Shown piece by piece: positions 61,796-64,000 of a stretch of DNA of 64,000 nt; the first letter of the stretch is position 1; each line of letters opens with the position of its first letter. The translations under genes were made by a program, and so were the position numbers. Source of the DNA: Arion vulgaris (taxonomy: Eukaryota > Mollusca > Gastropoda > Stylommatophora > Arionidae); the NCBI GenBank assembly GCA_020796225.1, contig CM036756.1, positions 57,752,616 to 57,816,615 on the forward strand, read 5' to 3'. Under the pieces are notes generated by a model that saw only the letters and a program-made list of their open reading frames with translations, was not told where the DNA came from and did not search any database.

Positions 61796-62570
61796 TTTAT
61801 TCGTGTGAGTTAACTGATATGTTTGAAACCAAAGATTTATTCGCGTGAGTTAACTGATATGTTTGAAACCAAAGATTTATTCGTGTGAGTTAACTGATAT
61901 GTTTGAAACCAAAGATTTATTCGCGTGAGTTGACTGATATGTTTGAAACCAAAGATTTATTCGTGTGAGTTAACTGATATGTTTGAAACCAAAGATTTAT
62001 TCGTGTGAGTTAACTGATATGTTTGAAACCAAAGATTTATTCGCGTGAGTTACTGATATGTTTGAAACCAAAGATTTATTCGGTGAGTTACTGATATGTT
62101 TGAAACCAAAGATTTATTCGCGTGAGTTAACTGATATGTTTGAAACCAAAGATTTATTCGTGTGAGTTAACTGATATGTTTGAAACCAAAGATTTATTCG
62201 CATGAGTTAACTGATATGTTTGAAACCAAAGATTTATTCGTGTGAGTTGACTGATATGTTTGAAACCAAAGATTTATTCGTGTGAGTTAACTGATATGTT
62301 TGAAACCAAAGATTTATTCGTGTGAGTTAACTGATATGTTTGAAACCAAAGATTTATTCGTGTGAGTTGACTGATATGTTTGAAACCAAAGATTTATTCG
62401 CGTGAGTTAACTGATATGTTTGAAACCAAAGATTTATTCGCGTGAGTTAACTGATATGTTTGAAACCAAAGATTTATTCGCGTGAGTTAACTGATATGTT
62501 TGAAACCAAAGATTTATTCGCGTGAGTTACTATATGTTTGAAACACGATTTTATTCGGTGAATTAGATGA
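61796..62570 (+). repeat. 40-bp satellite, block 1 (about 19 units)
   Basis: The unit is GTGAGTTAACTGATATGTTT followed by GAAACCAAAGATTTATTCGC or ...CGT. Its period is 40 bases, not a multiple of three, so it carries no sustained frame. Units differ mostly at the CG steps (CGCGTG, CGTGTG, CGCATG) and at TTAACTG or TTGACTG. The last unit at 62530-62565 is degraded. Confidence 0.96.
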
Positions 62571-63150
62571 CAAGAGTAGAATTCTGAATCACGATCTAAA
62601 GCTAACATTTTTCTGTTGGGAAGAAATTAAACAATGACTATATGAGTTAACAGCTCGCAAGGATCTTAATTCATTGCCCTGCTTTATTTTCTTTATTTCC
62701 AACATGTTTTCCATCACAGCGTCAGGATAAAGAGATTTCTAGAACAGGCTTTATGTGCATTACTGATAGTGTTTTCGCCTCATATCTCGAGTCCATCTTT
62801 TGCGTTGGCTTGCTGTATCCATTGTTTAGAAACCAAGATTTTAATGCCTGTTTGTTGTAATCTGTAATGTGAACCACTCAATTTGTTTTTCGATGAGTTA
62901 GTACTGATGAGCACTTTTCCTGATGTCATCTCAACGGTCTTTCTTGTTACCTCAGCATTACTAGACATTCATCTCTGTCGACTAGTTCCTAAATTTGATG
63001 TCATCGTCGAGGTTTAGCACTTGATAATGTTGAGAACAGATATTTGACATTGCTCTTGTGTTCATAGTGATATGTTTGACTAACAAATGATCATTGCCTA
63101 TCATTTGATTATGCTTTGAACAAGTTATATTCATTAGTTAACTTGTTTTG
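62571..63150. other. Spacer between satellite blocks
   Basis: This is unique-looking sequence with one short minus frame (62780-62968, no domain). Its right end (63060-63150) contains decayed satellite-like phrases such as GTTAACTTGTTTTGAAAAAA, so part may be an old, eroded array. Confidence 0.5.
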
Positions 63151-63157
63151 AAAAAAT

Positions 63158-64000
63158 GTTTATTCGTGAGTTTGCTGATTGTTATGAAACCACATTTTTA
63201 TTCGCGTGAGTTAACTGATATGTTTGAAACCAAAGATTTATTCGTGTGAGTTAACTGATATGTTTGAAACCAAAGATTTATTCGTGTGAGTTGACTGATA
63301 TGTTTGAAACCACATTTTTATTCGCGTGAGTTAACTGATATGTTTGAAACCAAAGATTTATTCGCGTGAGTTAACTGATATGTTTGAAACCAACGATTTA
63401 TTCGCGTGAGTTGACTGATATGTTATGAAACCACATTTTTATTCGCGTGAGTTGACTGATATGTTTGAAACCAAAGATTTATTCGCGTGAGTTAACTGAT
63501 ATGTTTGAAACCAAAGATTTATTCGCGTGAGTTAACTGATATGTTTGAAACCAAAGATTTATTCGCGTGAGTTAACTGATATGTTTGAAACCAAAGATTT
63601 ATTCGCGTGAGTTGACTGATATGTTTGAAACCAAAGATTTATTCGCGTGAGTTAACTGATATGTTTGAAACCAAAGATTTATTCGTGTGAGTTAACTGAT
63701 ATGTTTGAAACCAAAGATTTATTCGCGTGAGTTAACTGATATGTTTGAAACCAAAGATTTATTCGCGTGAGTTAACTGATATGTTTGAAACCAAAGATTT
63801 ATTCGCGTGAGTTAACTGATATGTTTGAAACCAAAGATTTATTCGCGTGAGTTAACTGATATGTTTGAAACCAAAGATTTATTCGCGTGAGTTAACTGAT
63901 ATGTTTGAAACCAAAGATTTATTCGCGTGAGTTAACTGATATGTTTGAAACCAAAGATTTATTCGCGTGAGTTAACTGATATGTTTGAAACCAAAGATTT
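63158..64000 (+). repeat. 40-bp satellite, block 2 (at least 21 units)
   Basis: Same unit as block 1. Some units carry CACATTTTTATTCGCG in place of AAAGATTTATTCGCG (63188, 63312, 63432), a variant not seen in block 1. The last 11 or so units are nearly identical. The array continues beyond the window. Confidence 0.96.

Overview
The window is animal nuclear DNA. It has spliced genes with GT-AG introns, very AT-rich spacers, dense non-LTR retrotransposon debris of several families, tRNA-derived SINEs, hAT-type DNA transposons, a gypsy-like LTR fragment and many minisatellites. The mix of RTE-like LINEs with endonuclease, RNase-H-bearing LINEs and tRNA-SINEs suggests a lophotrochozoan, perhaps a gastropod mollusc. 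That is an inference, and nothing in the window fixes the species. SINE and LINE labels used here (LINE-A, SINE-1 and so on) are local names, not database names.

Two host genes can be supported, both on the + strand. Gene 1 (1834-6577, 5' end not found) is the C-terminal part of a membrane protein. A 164-bp exon encodes a hydrophobic segment. It joins in phase across a 2.75-kb intron to a 1827-bp last exon, which encodes a 608-residue polar, probably disordered tail. Gene 2 is KRTCAP2 (keratinocyte-associated protein 2, a small subunit of the oligosaccharyltransferase complex). It is spread over 15463-34096 in five coding exons whose phases all agree and give a 132-residue protein. The first coding exon contributes only ATGG. 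Its four introns are packed with transposable elements, including a LINE-A insertion with a 14-bp target-site duplication and a near-full-length LINE-B copy.

Layout: 1-1110 LINE-A fragment (-); 1230-6577 gene 1 with SINEs and an intronic minisatellite; 6720-9215 four tandem-repeat blocks; 9240-15460 scattered SINE/LINE pieces, a hAT MITE in TA repeats, and a triplicated 58-bp unit upstream of KRTCAP2; 15463-34096 KRTCAP2; 34270-43660 LINE and SINE fossils with a gypsy-like LTR carrying a tRNA-Leu-type primer-binding site; 44730-45420 a 73-bp minisatellite; 46250-47940 a 1.3-kb internally deleted hAT transposon with a perfect 8-bp target duplication inside an RNase-H LINE; 48450-60060 more LINE 3' ends, nested SINEs and minisatellites; 60520-61795 a LINE-H endonuclease region interrupted by a LINE-A copy; 61796-64000 a 40-bp satellite that runs off the window end.

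No intact transposon coding region, prokaryotic-type operon, CRISPR array or rRNA gene was seen. The more notable observations are the KRTCAP2 reconstruction with its 4-nt coding exon, dated nested insertions with duplicated targets and empty sites, a 3' tail apparently shared between a SINE and a LINE family, CpG-decay variants in the satellite, and a dispersed hammerhead-like motif.
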